From NCBI GenBank assembly GCA_951799445.1, contig OX637293.1, forward strand, positions 13,950,001 through 14,014,000: DNA of 64,000 bases. The letters run 5' to 3'. The notes beneath the pieces are model-generated. The model saw nothing but the letters and a program-made list of their open reading frames with translations. It had not been told where the DNA came from and searched no databases. This DNA is from Pseudisothecium myosuroides (Eukaryota; Streptophyta; Bryopsida; Hypnales; Lembophyllaceae). Made by a program: the position numbers and the translations under genes. Positions 11,212-23,449 of this stretch are shown one piece after another (position 1 is the first letter of the stretch; each line of letters begins with the position of its first letter).

Positions 11212-12860
11212 GATGTGTACCTACGCCCTGAGAGCAAGAAGACGTTGAACCTCGACTAAGAGTATTGGACGAAGCGTTCAAAAACGCAAAATGGGCGTGG
11301 GACGAGGTTGCAAAACAGAAGAGAAAGCATCGGGGGAGATTGGCCGCAGTCAGGGTGCACAAGGGTTTGAGGGACCCCCGAGGGGATAGGGCCCACGTGG
11401 CCTTTTCGTGGAAATAGGTCCTGGGTTTCCCGAGGCAATCATGCATTAAATGCAGTTCCCCACATACACGACAGTTACGCGACTAGAACCAGTCACTCAA
11501 AAGTGAAGACTCTGATTTTGTGACTTCAGGACAACAGCAACACAACTGCTCAGGCGCTGACGTGGGAGGCGGCGCTCTTAAATTAAATACTGCCTCGGGA
11601 AACCCTACTGCGCCGCCCCTTTCCTTCAATTCATGGAAGACAGAGGTTAATGAGTAATGGTCTAAATGTCGGCATCACTGTAGCACGAGGACAAACTCCG
11701 CGCGTTCTACAGCGTCTACTACAAAGGGACAATATGTCGAACCCCTTCCCAGACGACCATGACGCCACGATGTTGCTAAGCCGTTGCAGTGCATGAAGAA
11801 TTCTTAATGTTCCGCACTAAAAAGGTAGAGACACCAGGGCACCGATGAACTTACAGCCGAGCGCGCGCTTTGATTATTGGCTGTATCTTCACGCGTACCT
11901 TAGCCACGTTCTGATCTCGCCACAATTTGTATGCAGACTTCTCTTGTGGCAGACTCTCCATCAAGGGGCCTTCACTACCTGCTCCTGACTTCCTTTGCTG
12001 CCGCTACATCAAGCAAGGGTAGTTCGTACCGTGCGTGACGGAGCGGAGTATGCACTGCGACTACAACGACTCGAAGAAGATCGAACCGCAGCGGTTCTAG
12101 TCGCCTGCGAGTAGGCTGCGTGTTCAGCTAGCTGTACTCGACACACACAGGCAAGAGGAACTCTGCGTGAGAGAGGTTAGTATTTCAAGTGCCTTGTTGA
12201 ATGATGAATCAGGGAGTTTGTTTTCATGATTAGGGAGGTAGATTTTGGCGGCTGAACATTAATTAGCGTCTGTAGTAATTATTATGGACTAATGTGCAAC
12301 TTGACAAATGCGACGTCCACGATCTCCCAAAGATTGGCCTTGAGCGCCTTCTTTATGGAAGAAGTAATGATTGGAAGAAAGTTCTAATCGTGAAATACAT
12401 CTACTCATTGATAATCATAACTTTACGCTAATTTACTGTCTGAGAGCTCAATTACGGTGCATTTGACGGGTACGACAGAGGTTGTGGAAGGGGGAGACGT
12501 CGTCTTTCCCCTTTGCCTGTCGCCTGTCGGATGGAAGTTACCAGTCGTGAATAATGACTACTGTGCAACTGACCCCAGTCACCCCAAAGTCATGTTGTCA
12601 ATGACGGGAATCAAGTTCAGGTTCGAATTCATTAATAATGAAAATTGTGGTTACAGCGCCCTCTCCTCCAGAGATCTGTTAGGGCCACGACATTATGCAA
12701 CTCAGTTGGCCGAGACTGTATTCAAATTAAAGCAGCGTCTTATCCGTTCATGATTCCGTGTCTTGGGTTCGTCACGTTGTTTCGAAATTGCAAAGTTTGC
12801 GGTTGTGTTAGTCCTCACGTTGCTTTATGAAATGGCAATGGACCCCCCCTTGCTCTTCCT
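11212..12860. other. CACTA internal intergenic region, probable 5' side of the TNPA-like gene
   Basis: No conserved coding sequence was recognised. A G-box core (cCACGTGg, near 11394) and clusters of CAGTCAC/GTGACTG (11470-11550, 12555-12600) are present. A 98-codon frame at 12457-12753 (+) has no recognisable domain and overlaps the motif cluster. Confidence 0.45.
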
Positions 12861-12869
12861 CATGGAATG

Positions 12870-14395
12870 AGGAACTCACTCAAGGAAGGTAACACCCTTT
12901 CTTCCATGTGGAATGTGGAACACTTTTCTTTTTCTTTTTCGAATCCTTTCTCCCAGTGTTCGTGATGATCCCTTTCTTTTTTTTAAATCCTTTCTTCCAT
13001 GCCCACCTGATGATCCCTTATTTTGAGGTTTAATCCTTTCTTCCATGTGTTTGTGTCGATTCCTTATTTCTCGGGTTTAGGATTTAGTCCATGCAGATGT
13101 GATGATCCCTTTCTTTTCGAATCCTTTCTTCCATGATGAAGGATGAACTCCCCTTTTTTTTTTAATCCTTTCTTCCATGTGGAAGGGGAAACACCCTTTT
13201 TTTTTGGTTTAGTCTTTTCTTCCATGATGAAGGATGAACTCCCTTTTTTTTAGAATCTTTTCTTCCATGTGGAAGAGGGAACACCCTTTCTTTTTGTAAA
13301 TCCTTTCTTCCATGGGGAAGGATGAACTCCCTTTTTGTTTTAGAATCCTTTCTTCCATGGGGAAGAATGACCTCCCTTTTTCTTTTGTAAATCCTTTCTT
13401 CCATGTGGAAGAATGAACTCCCTTTTTTTTTTGGAAATCCTTTCTTCCATATGTCAGAATGAACTCCCTTTTTTTTGTGAATCCTTTCTTCCATGTGGAA
13501 GAATGAACCTTTTTTTTTTTAAAATCCTTTCTTCCATGTGGAAGAATGAACTCCCTTTTTTTTTTAGAATCCTTTCTTCCATGGGGAAGAATGACCTCCC
13601 TTTTTTTTTTAAAAATCCTTTCTTCCATGTGGAAGAATGAACTCCCTTTTTTTTTTGTGAATCCTTTCTTCCATGTGGAAGGATGAACTCCCTTTTTTTT
13701 TTTTAAATCTTTTCTTCCATGTGGAAGAATGAACTCCCTTTTTATTTTGTGAATCCTTTCTTCCGTGGGGAAGGATGAACTCCCTTCTTTTTTTAGAATC
13801 CTTTCTTCCATGGGGAAGAATGACCTCCCTTTTTTTTTTTTAAATCCTTTCTTCCATGTGGAAGAATGAATTCCCTTTTTTTTTTAGAATCCTTTCTTCC
13901 ATGGGGAAGAATGACCTCCCTTTTTTTTTTTTAAATCCTTTCTTCCATGTGGAAGAATGAACTTTTTTTTTTGTGAATCCTTTCTTCCATGTGGAAGAAT
14001 GAACTCCCTTCTTTTTTTTTAAATCCTTTCTTCCATGTGGAAGGATGAACCTTCTTTTTTTTTTTTAAATCCTTTCTTCCATGTGGAAGAATGAACTCCC
14101 TTTGTTTTTTTGGTAACACCCTTTCTTCCATGTGGACGTGACGAACTCCCTTTTTTATTTGGTAACACCTTTTCTTCCATGTGGACGTGATGAACTCCCT
14201 CTTCACTCGTGGTTTGAATCCTTTCTTCCATGTGGAAGTAATGAACTCCCTTTTTTTTGGTTTAATCCTTTCTTCCGTATGGAAGAGTAAACCCCCCCTT
14301 TTTTGGGGTTTGAATCCTTTCTTCCATGTGGAAGAATGAACTCCCTTATTGTTTTGTTTTAAATCCTTTCTTCCATATGGAAGAGGGGACTGTCG
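12870..14395. repeat. Minisatellite, unit about 42-46 bp, some 33-35 copies
   Basis: The unit is roughly 'aatcctttcttccatgtggaag' followed by 'aatgaactccc' and a run of 5-12 T. It is regular from about 13190 to 14100 and looser at both edges. Each unit contains CTTCCATGTGGAAG, a small inverted repeat with a 5-bp stem. It lies between the divergent - and + strand genes of the CACTA element. The long - strand frames across it (Met-Glu-Glu-Arg and Lys-rich repeats) are a by-product of the T-runs. Confidence 0.95.
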
Positions 14396-15209
14396 TTACT
14401 TTGTTCTAAATTTGCAAATCGGTTGACTATTGGGTTTATCTTCTTGCAGAGAAATGGAAAACAACTGTGGGACTCACTTATATTTCATAATGCTTGATTG
14501 GTCGGCAAGAAGACACGCGTCCTGGGCTTTTTTGAATGCAGCTAGTTCAACCAAAATCCTAGTTTTCAGAAGACTAGCACTAGCGACAAAACGTGGCACA
14601 GAGTACCTAAAACAGTGGGAGGAGGACCATATCGTTAGCTTAAATTGAACATCACATTCTCTATGTTGGTCGACAACATGGCGGGAACGTTTTATAATAT
14701 GTGGACTCGTTCTCTGTCGTCTGCTCCTTCAGTACTTCTCATAGCATCGTCTTGTTCTTACCTCCTCCCATGCCCCCTGTCCTTCTAAAAGCCCCGTCCG
14801 CAGAACGGAGTCGGACGTTTCCATTGACATCGACACCTGAAACCTCTGTCCATCTGCCGGTCGCCACTACACGCGGTATGCAATTGCGACCCAAAGGCAA
14901 CGAAACTTAATGAGGTCAGCACACGAGTGCTTGTTCTGCTAACCCGAAGTGCCCGACACCACTCTAATAGTCACACAGTCGCAGAAAGCCCCGTTCTGGT
15001 CACTGGTTTGAGTCACGTGAAAGTCACCGATGGGGTCGGTGACTGTCATGCAACTGAATGAAGTCAGTCCTAAGTCGCCAGAAAGTCGCTGGAGTCACGA
15101 AATTCTACTTCACTTACACGCCGATGTTCACCGTCGAACTTGCACTGATGTTTGCGCGCTTCGTGATTGGGGTATAGGAAATCGAAGGATCCGCTTCTTA
15201 TCTGTACAG

Positions 15210-18200
15210 AAGATGATACCTGGCAGACTTCCCCTCTCTGATACTCATCGACAGCGGCTCAGAGATGAACGATTGTGGACGAGGGAGGTGCAACTGGCTT
15301 CTCGAGACAACGCCCGGAGACTGCACTATCCTTGCAGTAAATGCAAGGGTCGTAAGAAAATCTTGATTCGCAATGTGCGGGACCACCTCATTCACAACGG
15401 CAGGGATCCGGGTTCCAGAAGGTGGACTGGCCCAGACACTTTGGATTCCTCAGACGAAGAATGGGAGGAGGCCTTCTGGGCACCTCCTGAACAAGCTGCT
15501 GCGAAAGTTGACGTTGCAATAGATGTTCGGGGTATGGTGGACCAGGTGTTGCTACCTGTGGAAGAGGCAGGCAGCGCTGCAGAGCGATTCGAGGAAGAAG
15601 TTGTCTCCGCTTTCGCCGCAGCGGACTCCATCCAGGAAGAGTGCCGCCAAATGGATCTAGACGACGTTGCAGAAAGTGAAGAGTGTCGCGACACACCACC
15701 ACCCGGAGGGTTAGCCCAGACTGGCAGTGGGGATGACGAGCAGTCCGACGTGCGTGCACTGGAGGAGTCCATGACAATGTTGTACGATGGCACCCGGTCC
15801 AGTACACTAGCCACAACTGTGTTGTTGATGAATCTTTGCACGGTGCATGGCGTTAGCAACACTTGCGCCAACGAACTATTCAGCATCCTAAACCAGCATG
15901 TGCTACCCGAGAAGAATGCCTTGCCAAAGACATATCAAGCGGCAAAGTCCCTCATAGAGAAACTGGGGTTGTCTTACAACACGATTCACGCCTGCGAACA
16001 CGGGTGCGTGCTCTTCCGCGGGGAATACGCTGATGCACTCCGTTGCCCTAAGTGCGGTGGGCCTCGATATCGGGATGAAGTTCGGAAGGCCTTCCCTGTG
16101 AAGGTTCTACGTCATTTTCTAGTAATACCGAGGCTGCAGAGAATGTTCAAGAGCCCCACGTTGTCTAGGCTGATGGTGTGGCATCATAAGAACCATAGTG
16201 ACCAGGAGGGAGGGGACGGTCTCGTCCGTCATCCATGTGATTCAAAGGCTTGGCGTCACTTCCATGACAATGTTGACCCTACTTTTGCGAGTGACCCTCG
16301 GAATGCTCACTTTGCTTTGGCAGCAGACGACGTGAACCCCTTCAAGCAAAACCGGTCATCATGGTCCACATGACTAGTACTTTTGCTAAATTACAATGTC
16401 CCCCCCCCTGGCTCTGCACAAAAAAATTCTTCATGCTGCTAACGCTTCTAATTCCCGGGAGGGACTCAATGACATCCGAAGTATTTGATGTTTACCTGGA
16501 ACCTGTTGTAGATGAGTTCCTACAGCTTTGGTCCGGCGTTCCTGCACGCGATGTTACAAAGGATGCAGGCCAAAAGGCATTCCAGCTGCGCGCCATGTTG
16601 TTGTGGACAATCCACGACTTTCCTAGCTATGGGACAGTGGGAGGCTTCTCCCATCAGGGATACGCTGCATGTCCATGGTGCGGCATGAATCTAGGCGCTG
16701 AGCATTCCCTGGAATTGAACAAGCAAACGTACGAGGGGACTCGGCGCTGGTTACCTGAGCACCATCCTTTCAAGTCGTTTTCCATGAAGGAACACTTCAA
16801 TGGTGCCATGGAAACCAGAGCAGAACCAAAGGCAGTCACAGTGGAGGAGCAGCTGGCGCATGTAGCAGAGTTTCAAGCTTGGAAAGCAGGCAATCAACGA
16901 GCCCTGGACCCGTCCAAAATTCATGGAGTAAAGCGTATGAGCATTTTGTTCAGATTGCCGTACTGGAAGGTGAGTCTATGAAGCGGGCGGGACACTTTGT
17001 ACAACGCCTTGTGGACGCGACGTTGACGGAACTTCTTTGCGGCTTGGGAGTCACGTGGAAGTTTCCAGGAAGTCGTAAATAAGTAGCAGTCACATTAAGC
17101 TACAGGGAGGGAACTACTCGGCAACTGGGTACTGCTGTACTCGGTTGCCCTTGTTGCGTCCTTCACGAAGTCTTCTGTAGCACTTCGTACCAGGCCTGAC
17201 TCTCTGATTTTTTGCCTGTGTTTCTTACTTACAGGATCTCCTCATTCGGAATACGCTCGACGTCATGCACTGCGAAATGAACTTGGCCAAGAACTTCCTG
17301 AAAACCATAACTAGGAAGAAGGACACTGTAAAGGTAAGGAGGGACTTGCAAAGGCAGCAAATTCGGAGACACCTGTGGCTGATCCCGCACCCTAGGAAGG
17401 CCGGTAAGATGTTGAAGCTGCAGGCCTCATACGTATTGACTGAAGAGGAATTCGAGAGGTTTGCTAGGTGCATCGAGTCGTTGAAGACTCGAGCGGTTAT
17501 TCATCAGACCTTGGGAAGTGCATACGCAAAAAGAATTTTGGCGGCCTAAAATCCCATGACTACCACGTCTTGATGCAACAAGTCTTGCCCCTAGCGTTGC
17601 GCGGACTCATGAAACCTGGGCCACGCATGGCAGTGATGCAGATGTGCAAGGTATTCCGGTGCCTATGCACGAAGGTGTACAATCCCAATGATTTTCCCTC
17701 ACTCCAGTCTGACGTTGCTGAGAGCATGGCCTTGCTGGAGATTGAATTCCCCCCATCCTTCTTTGACATTATGACCCACCTCCCCTACCATCTAGCAAAG
17801 GAATTGGACTTGTGTGGACCAATGAGTGCCAAGTGGATGTATCCAGTGGAGCGTTACATGAAAGTATTGAAAAATCATATTCGAAATTTGGCCCGACCAG
17901 AGGTGTGCATGGCAGAGGGGTACTTGAAGAACGAGTGCATTGGCTTCATCACTAAGCACCTGCAGAGGTTTGAATTCACTCAGAGACGCGTGTGGGACGA
18001 AGATGAAGAAATTGGCGATGCTGAGGAAGTTCTTCAAGGCGCAGGGAAGCCATTTGTTATGACCGCTGCCCTACGAGACACCACACATGAGTACGTTCTC
18101 TCGAACGCGTCCGTTATGGAAGATTTCTACAGGTAAGTGCCCACTAAACGTAAAGGACGTGCGACTTACTATGTTGTCGATACCCTAAACCTGGAAGTAT

Positions 18201-19239
18201 TATTTGTTCTTACTTCTGCGTCGCAGTCTTCTATGTCATAGCGTTGATGAGAAAGACCCAAACCGGGTGTCAGTAGTGGAAGAGTGAGGGACAGTTGTGA
18301 CTGTGTTGTTCTGAAGTCATGTACGCGTGAAGGAGTACTCCTGAGTAGTGAACCGCGACTTATACACGACTTCTCTTGGTTATGTGGAAGTGCTGTCCAT
18401 GTTCCGGCCTCACTACTGTCCCGGTAGAGCGCCTGGCGCCTGAGTTGCGGCGTCTTGTTCAGTCCAGGTTTTGATGATAGTATAATCATGCAGGCGGGTC
18501 CCATCGCAGGAAATGGCGCGCCGAACAAAGGGTGGATGTGGAAACTCCAGCGCTCGCGGAGTGGATGGTCAGCGCAGTACGCAGTGCTGATCTGGATATG
18601 CGTAAATCTGAGGACAGCGATCGGTTGCTGCTCAGTGCGAAGCCTTCGCAGAGAGCCACGAGGTACAGCCGGATGACGGCTTTTGGAAACCACTTCCGAG
18701 TGGACGACGCAAGTAGCGCCGCATTGCGAACCTACAACAGCGGTGTGGCGTCTGTCTTTGAACAGCCTTCAGAGAATGCGATGGACTCATCTGTGAATTA
18801 CGTTGGGGTCTTGAAAGACATATTGGTGTTGGATTATGGAGGTCTCAGTATAGAAATCATTCTCTTGCGATGCGACTGGGTGAAGCCCAAAGACAATCGA
18901 GGGAATGCAACGTATATGCGAGACGACGCTGGTTTTCTTGTGGTGAACTTCTGACAAACGTTACCCCGCATGGCAGATCCCTTCATCTTCCCTAGCCAGG
19001 CCATGCAAGTGTTTTTCTCAGATGTAGCGGACAGGCTTGGATGGAAAGTTGTCCTGCGAAAAGAAGCGAGAGCAAGGCGGGAGGTTGTAGACAAAACATA
19101 CGCCTTCATCACCACCACCTCCGAGAGTGCCGGCTTGATTGCTCCTGAGATGATGCCAGGTCCCCCGCAGGTGCCGAATTTGGTGGGCGCCATTGAACTG
19201 TCTGAGGAAGAAAACTTGTTGGCGCATGAAGATTACTAG
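15210..19239 (+). pseudogene. CACTA transposase (tnp2 family, TNPD-like), broken
   Basis: Modelled exons are about 15210-16969, 17235-18132 and 18510-19239; an upstream start at 15030 runs through subterminal-type motifs and is doubtful, and TCTGTACAG before 15210 looks like an acceptor. Domains in order: an N-terminal Cys motif (YPCSKCKGRKK...LIHNG); a tnp2 domain with CPKCGGPRY, PPWLCTKKFFMLLTLLIPG and CPWCGMNLG; a DUF4218-type block (MTHLPYHLAKELDLCGPMSA, YPVERYMKVLKNHIRN); and a DUF4216-type block (YVGVLKDILVLDYGG, LRCDWVKP). Breaks: TGA at 16371-16373 where the family has Trp; a 9-C run at 16400-16408 that shifts frame; a frameshift near 17490-17500; and TGA at 18952-18954 inside DUF4216, after which the same frame continues (MADPFIFPSQAMQVFF). 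Introns 16970-17234 and 18133-18509 have GT-AG ends and matching phases (0 and 2). Confidence 0.9.
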
Positions 19240-19559
19240 CTGTTACCTTGGCTGTGCAGTCATATTTTCCTCTTGCGAAAGTAATGCTGTAGTCGAGGGA
19301 GTCGTGGAAGAGTCGCGTCGTGGGCACAAAATTCTCCGCGCTCCTGTCGACGCACAAGTATAGTGAAGCTTTTCCTATGTTGAACCTGTCATCTTCCAAG
19401 TAAAGGGCTCAATGTTCAGGGTGTTTGCATTCTGTGAACCCTTAAATCATCGGACTCAATCATGTCTTTAACGTATCTGCAATCACCCCGTTCGTCATGT
19501 ATTGAGCTTCCTTCATTTGGTATCGTTTCAATGTCGCAATGAGAACTATTTACCTACCT

Positions 19560-20001
19560 TTTAGTCGACGGAAAATGTTTGAAGTTGCTTTAGAGTCGCC
19601 CTAAACTCATATCAAAGTCGTGTCGAAGTTTCCTGCAGTGGCATCTGGCGACTGACTGTGACTCTGCTGTGGTCACCCCTCAACCTCCGTCCACGTCAGC
19701 GCTGCCTACGACACATGGGCATCGTGAAATTGACCTTGAAAGCCCCTTCAGTGAGCAAGAAGTCACTCTGAAGTTGTATGAAAGTGACGACTAGTCACTA
19801 AACGTAACTGCGACCTCCAAGAAAGAAAAGAAATGAACCGTGAAAGAAATAACGCGCAGGAAGCCTGCTTTTCATCCGTTTTTTGTCCTGAAGTCGTGGC
19901 CGCGACTGCAGACTGACTGGGACCCCAATGACAGAGGGCACAGCGTGCAATTAGAGAGGGACAGTCACCCTCACGACTGCAACTCAGGAATCCCGTGACT
20001 G
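19560..20001. promoter_or_regulatory. CACTA right subterminal repeat region
   Basis: It is dense in GTGACTG, AGTCAC, GTCGTGTCG and related motifs on both strands, mirroring the left subterminal region. Presumed TNPA-binding sites. Confidence 0.6.
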
Positions 20002-20034
20002 CGCAGTCACATTTACCCCCATTTTCTTGTAGTG
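20002..20034 (-). repeat. CACTA right terminal inverted repeat
   Basis: Exact inverse of 5166-5198, followed by the target duplication TTG (20035-20037). Confidence 0.95.
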
Positions 20035-20830
20035 TTGTTAGGCTCCGGCCTTCTCTTTCCCCTCTCAAAAAACCATTTCTAGCGGGGCCACTAATCCCTC
20101 TTCCGGTCCAAATTGTCTTGGAACTACACAGCAAACTTGTGTGGAATTCCCTGTGACTGATGTGGAGATTTTGTTGTTTTTCCCTACTAGTTTTGCCAAT
20201 TCCTATGTTTCCCGGTGTTCTAATGTCATTGTGGAGGGGATCTTCAAAGAATTCATATACAAAAGGAAATCTTAGGTTTTCTTAGAAGGGATTTTTATAA
20301 ACTCTCTCCAAATTCCCCATGTACAATCCAAATTGGTAGACTTTGCAACACATTTACACATCTTACATTTCAATGTTGTTTCCACCTAATATTTGGTAGA
20401 TTTTACAAGATGCAATTTGTCCCATATCGATTGTTAAGGCTACTGTGAGGTTGGACATATAAGACTTGTAAGTTGTCAATATTTAGCATTATGTATTTTA
20501 ATCACACAAGAAATCTAACAATTCCAGAGATTGTACATTTTAGAAACCTAAGGTTTTATAAAATATGAAATTTAAAATATTTAAACAAGTGAAATCTACA
20601 CATTATTGATAATTTTAATTCCTGAAATCTAAAGGGTCTAGATTAAAAATTCTGAAATGTACAAATCAATGAAATTCAAATCTACATAGAACTAAGATTT
20701 GAGACTGCAAAATCTACAAATTCTATTGATTATGCGCACTAAAATCTACAATAAAGTTAAATTTTACAGGCATAAATCTACATTCTAGAATACTGAATTT
20801 CATAAATTGAGTTGATTTGGTGGTGGGGAA

Positions 20831-20890
20831 AATAACACTGAAAAATGCACAATAACACTGAAAAATGCAAATAACACTGAAAAATGCACA
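20831..20890. repeat. Three tandem copies of 'aataacactgaaaaatgcac'
   Basis: Three near-identical 20-bp units, inside the right part of the PIF/Harbinger-like element. Confidence 0.85.
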
Positions 20891-21072
20891 AATTCTCCCT
20901 TGATAAAATTGTTAAAATTCCCTATCTCACATTTCCCTGTGAGAACTGGATTCCTTGTGTTTTGAAAAAACAATGGAATTCTATCATCGGAGGAGGAAAT
21001 TTGCAATAGAAAGCCCGCAGGGAATTCAAAAAACGTTTCTTGTGCTAGCAAGTCGTCATAATAAATACAAAT

Positions 21073-21152
21073 TGTGTGACTTGTGATTGGTTGGGAGTAT
21101 ATTTTGGGGAGTTGTGTGACTTGTGATTGGTTGGAAGTATGTTTTATGGAGT
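21073..21152. repeat. 40-bp tandem duplication
   Basis: 'gtgacttgtgattggttgg' recurs 40 bp apart (unit starts at 21073 and 21113) with few changes. Confidence 0.85.
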
Positions 21153-21247
21153 TGCACTATTGGGGATACAAGTGGCCATCTCCTCTTCATTGGACAGATC
21201 TTGAATCAAGGAGCGGGGTATCTAGAGGGCTGCAGGAGATGCTCTTA

Positions 21248-23039
21248 AGCAGGTGTTTCAGACTCCAAATGCAGTTTAGAGGGCGGGGATCTGGAGGGAG
21301 GGAGGGGTGGTCTGTCTCTCGAGTCTTGAGAGGCTCTAGTGACCATCCAAGTGTCCAATGACACAGCCACCCACCCACCTGGCAACCCTCCTTGTGATTT
21401 CGCACCCAGTAGTACTATTTCTAACTTACAAACTGTTACTGTACCCGTCTGTAAGCATATGGGCTCCAAAAATCCTGCCCCTGCAGCACGCCCAGTCTTG
21501 CCAAGTGGCTTCTACAGTAACATTCTGCTTGGAATGGACAGACCGGACGGACTGGCCTCGGGAATGCGAACATTGATACCTGCAGCAGACCTGATGTGTG
21601 AATTGGACAGCTTACGAACTGTTCACCCCATGTTTATCATCTCTGTATCAGCTTTGATTCCCTTTGCTAAGTTACTACAGTACCTTAAGTTATCAACAAT
21701 GGACGACGCTAGCAGACGGTGGAGGCTGCGTTGAGGTCTAATAATAACTTAAGTTGAGACTTATCTGCATTTGGTTGTGACCCTAACTACAAGATGTCCT
21801 CGCCGCGTGTGCATATCGATCTTTGATCAGTAACTTGGTTGTGTGCATCATCAGCCTAGATTGTCGCTCTCAACTGCTCTCAAATGGATTGACTCTAGAT
21901 CCATTTGGGAAGCGAAGCGGAGTGAAGTTCAGGTGGAGATGAATGTGCTGATGGTCCCGCAAGTTGGGGTACTCAGGACTGAAACGCACAAGTCATGGGT
22001 CAAATACTACAAATCGAAGCCGGGAGTGCAGTCACTCTGTACGAAGAAGTGTCTGGGTCAGTGTGTATGACGTCTGTGCAGAGAAGTGTGTAATGAAGAG
22101 TCTGTTTGTTCAAGATCCCACATCAAAGTTCACAAGAATGTTTTGAGAGTATAGTCTTACTCAAAGAGAGTTGTGGAGAGAATTCTAATTTTTTTCTAAA
22201 ACTAGTGCAAATCAAAAGTTCATTCATTTGAGACTCTAGAAAGAACTAAAACTGAGACATCCCTAAACAGGGCTTTGTCTCATCATAACCTAACTTGTAG
22301 CCAAAACAAGAAACATGGTATTTTATATATAAAACATCAAATATCATTCCACCAATAGTCAAAGTATTACCATGGTAAATATCACAAAGCTATTTAGAGT
22401 ATGTGTCAAATTAACTATTAAAGTGATTAAAAAAATACAATTATCTATATGTCTAACACCATAATATAAAGCTATGTTTGATGTTTGAAAAGGAGCTTGT
22501 TTTAAGATAACCAAAAACTGGATAATTTGGATCCGAAAGCTCAACCTCACCTGTGGCCTTCCCAAAATACAATACAAACTAATATGAAGTTAGTGAAGAT
22601 GTACGAGGTGTCTATAGATGATGCCAATTGTTATTTTAGGCAGACGCACCCATTTCTACAATTGTACACAATTCCATCATTATGTACCAATGGAGTACAT
22701 TCTAGAAAAAAATGTGCACCACTAGTATATGAGGGAGGAGCTCTCAAAGGATTGGGAATGGGTGCATCTACCTTATGTCAAAATTTCAAATAATCCAGTA
22801 AAGGAAATCAAATGTTACAAATAAATAAAGTACAATCCTAAACAACCTACAAACCAAAGAGACTTTTGCCATTTACGTTCAAGTCAAAAGTTTGAAGCTC
22901 AAAAGTGGCACAATTTTTTTCCACAATTCCAACCAAAATGACCAGTCACAAGACAAGGATGAGAATTGTCAAGGAAGAACTTCTATATGTTCACTAATAT
23001 AGTGGAAAATCCATGCATGTAGAAGAAATTAATGGGGTA
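21248..23039. other. Gene-free region
   Basis: A GC-richer stretch (21250-22100) has overlapping short frames on both strands (for example 21339-21734 +), none with recognisable domains or splice context. The remainder is AT-rich and featureless. Confidence 0.45.
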
Positions 23040-23447
23040 AGGTAGAACCACCCATAACCAATCAAATAAACAATTCCAATGTGACCTGGACTAGTGCAAG
23101 GCACAACAAATATTTTTAGAGGTGCACCAATAGAAATGACGGGGATTACAAAAAATTTGATAATTTTACTGTTTGATCTGAAGTTACTATGAATTTTGGG
23201 AGGCAAACAAGGCTTCGGATCCCATGGCCAATGTCTAAACTCTTCCAATTCCGATCATTCAAAACTTATTTCCTACTCATTTTTCCTACTTTCTTTCTCA
23301 CAATTTGGAACATGTGCCATAAACTTAATAGTTTCAATCTTGAAAAAAAAAATCTAAGCTTAAAAAAAACTGGTGCAACATTGGTCGGAAATAACTGCAC
23401 CTATAGGTTGAATATAGGTCACTAGTTAGGAATGGGTGGTTCGACCT
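23040..23447. mobile_element. TA-flanked TIR element, AGGTNGAACCACCC type
   Basis: The left end is TA then AGGTAGAACCACCCATAACC; the inverted right end is TA then AGGTCGAACCACCCATTCC. At 408 bp with no transposase, a MITE-like element is likely. The superfamily is uncertain; a TA target suggests Tc1/mariner type. Confidence 0.55.
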
Positions 23448-23449
23448 TA

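Larger units (their letters stand above)
5166..20034. mobile_element. Large CACTA (EnSpm) transposon, 14,869 bp, full length but decayed
   Basis: Both termini carry the same 33-bp inverted repeat starting CACTACAAGAAAATGGGGG (5166-5198 and 20002-20034), and TTG is duplicated outside (5163-5165 and 20035-20037). The first and last 600 bp are dense in GTGACTG/CAGTCAC motifs, typical of CACTA subterminal regions. It carries a tnp2-type transposase on the + strand and a TNPA-like gene plus an FCP1-like ORF on the - strand. In-frame stops and frameshifts in these genes show it no longer makes intact transposase. The perfect TIRs mean it moved fairly recently or was mobilised in trans. Confidence 0.95.
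2796..21244. mobile_element. PIF/Harbinger-like TIR element split by two CACTA insertions
   Basis: The left end GAGCATCTCCTGCAGCCCTC (2796-2815) is matched perfectly by the inverted right end at 21225-21244. TTA lies directly outside both ends (2793-2795 and 21245-21247). A TWA-type 3-bp duplication is the PIF/Harbinger hallmark. After subtracting the two CACTA insertions and their duplicated TTG triplets, the original element is about 1.28 kb, almost all of it at 20035-21244. No transposase was recognised, so it looks like a non-autonomous element. Confidence 0.75.

Noticed and set aside
13162..14231. Long - strand frames of Lys- and Glu-rich repeats
   Set aside because: They are translations of the minisatellite; overlapping frames exist in several phases and there is no other coding signal.
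15030..15209. Extension of the tnp2 frame upstream to the ATG at 15030
   Set aside because: The segment is full of GTCAC/AGTCGC motifs and ends at an acceptor-like TCTGTACAG, so it is more likely promoter or intron.
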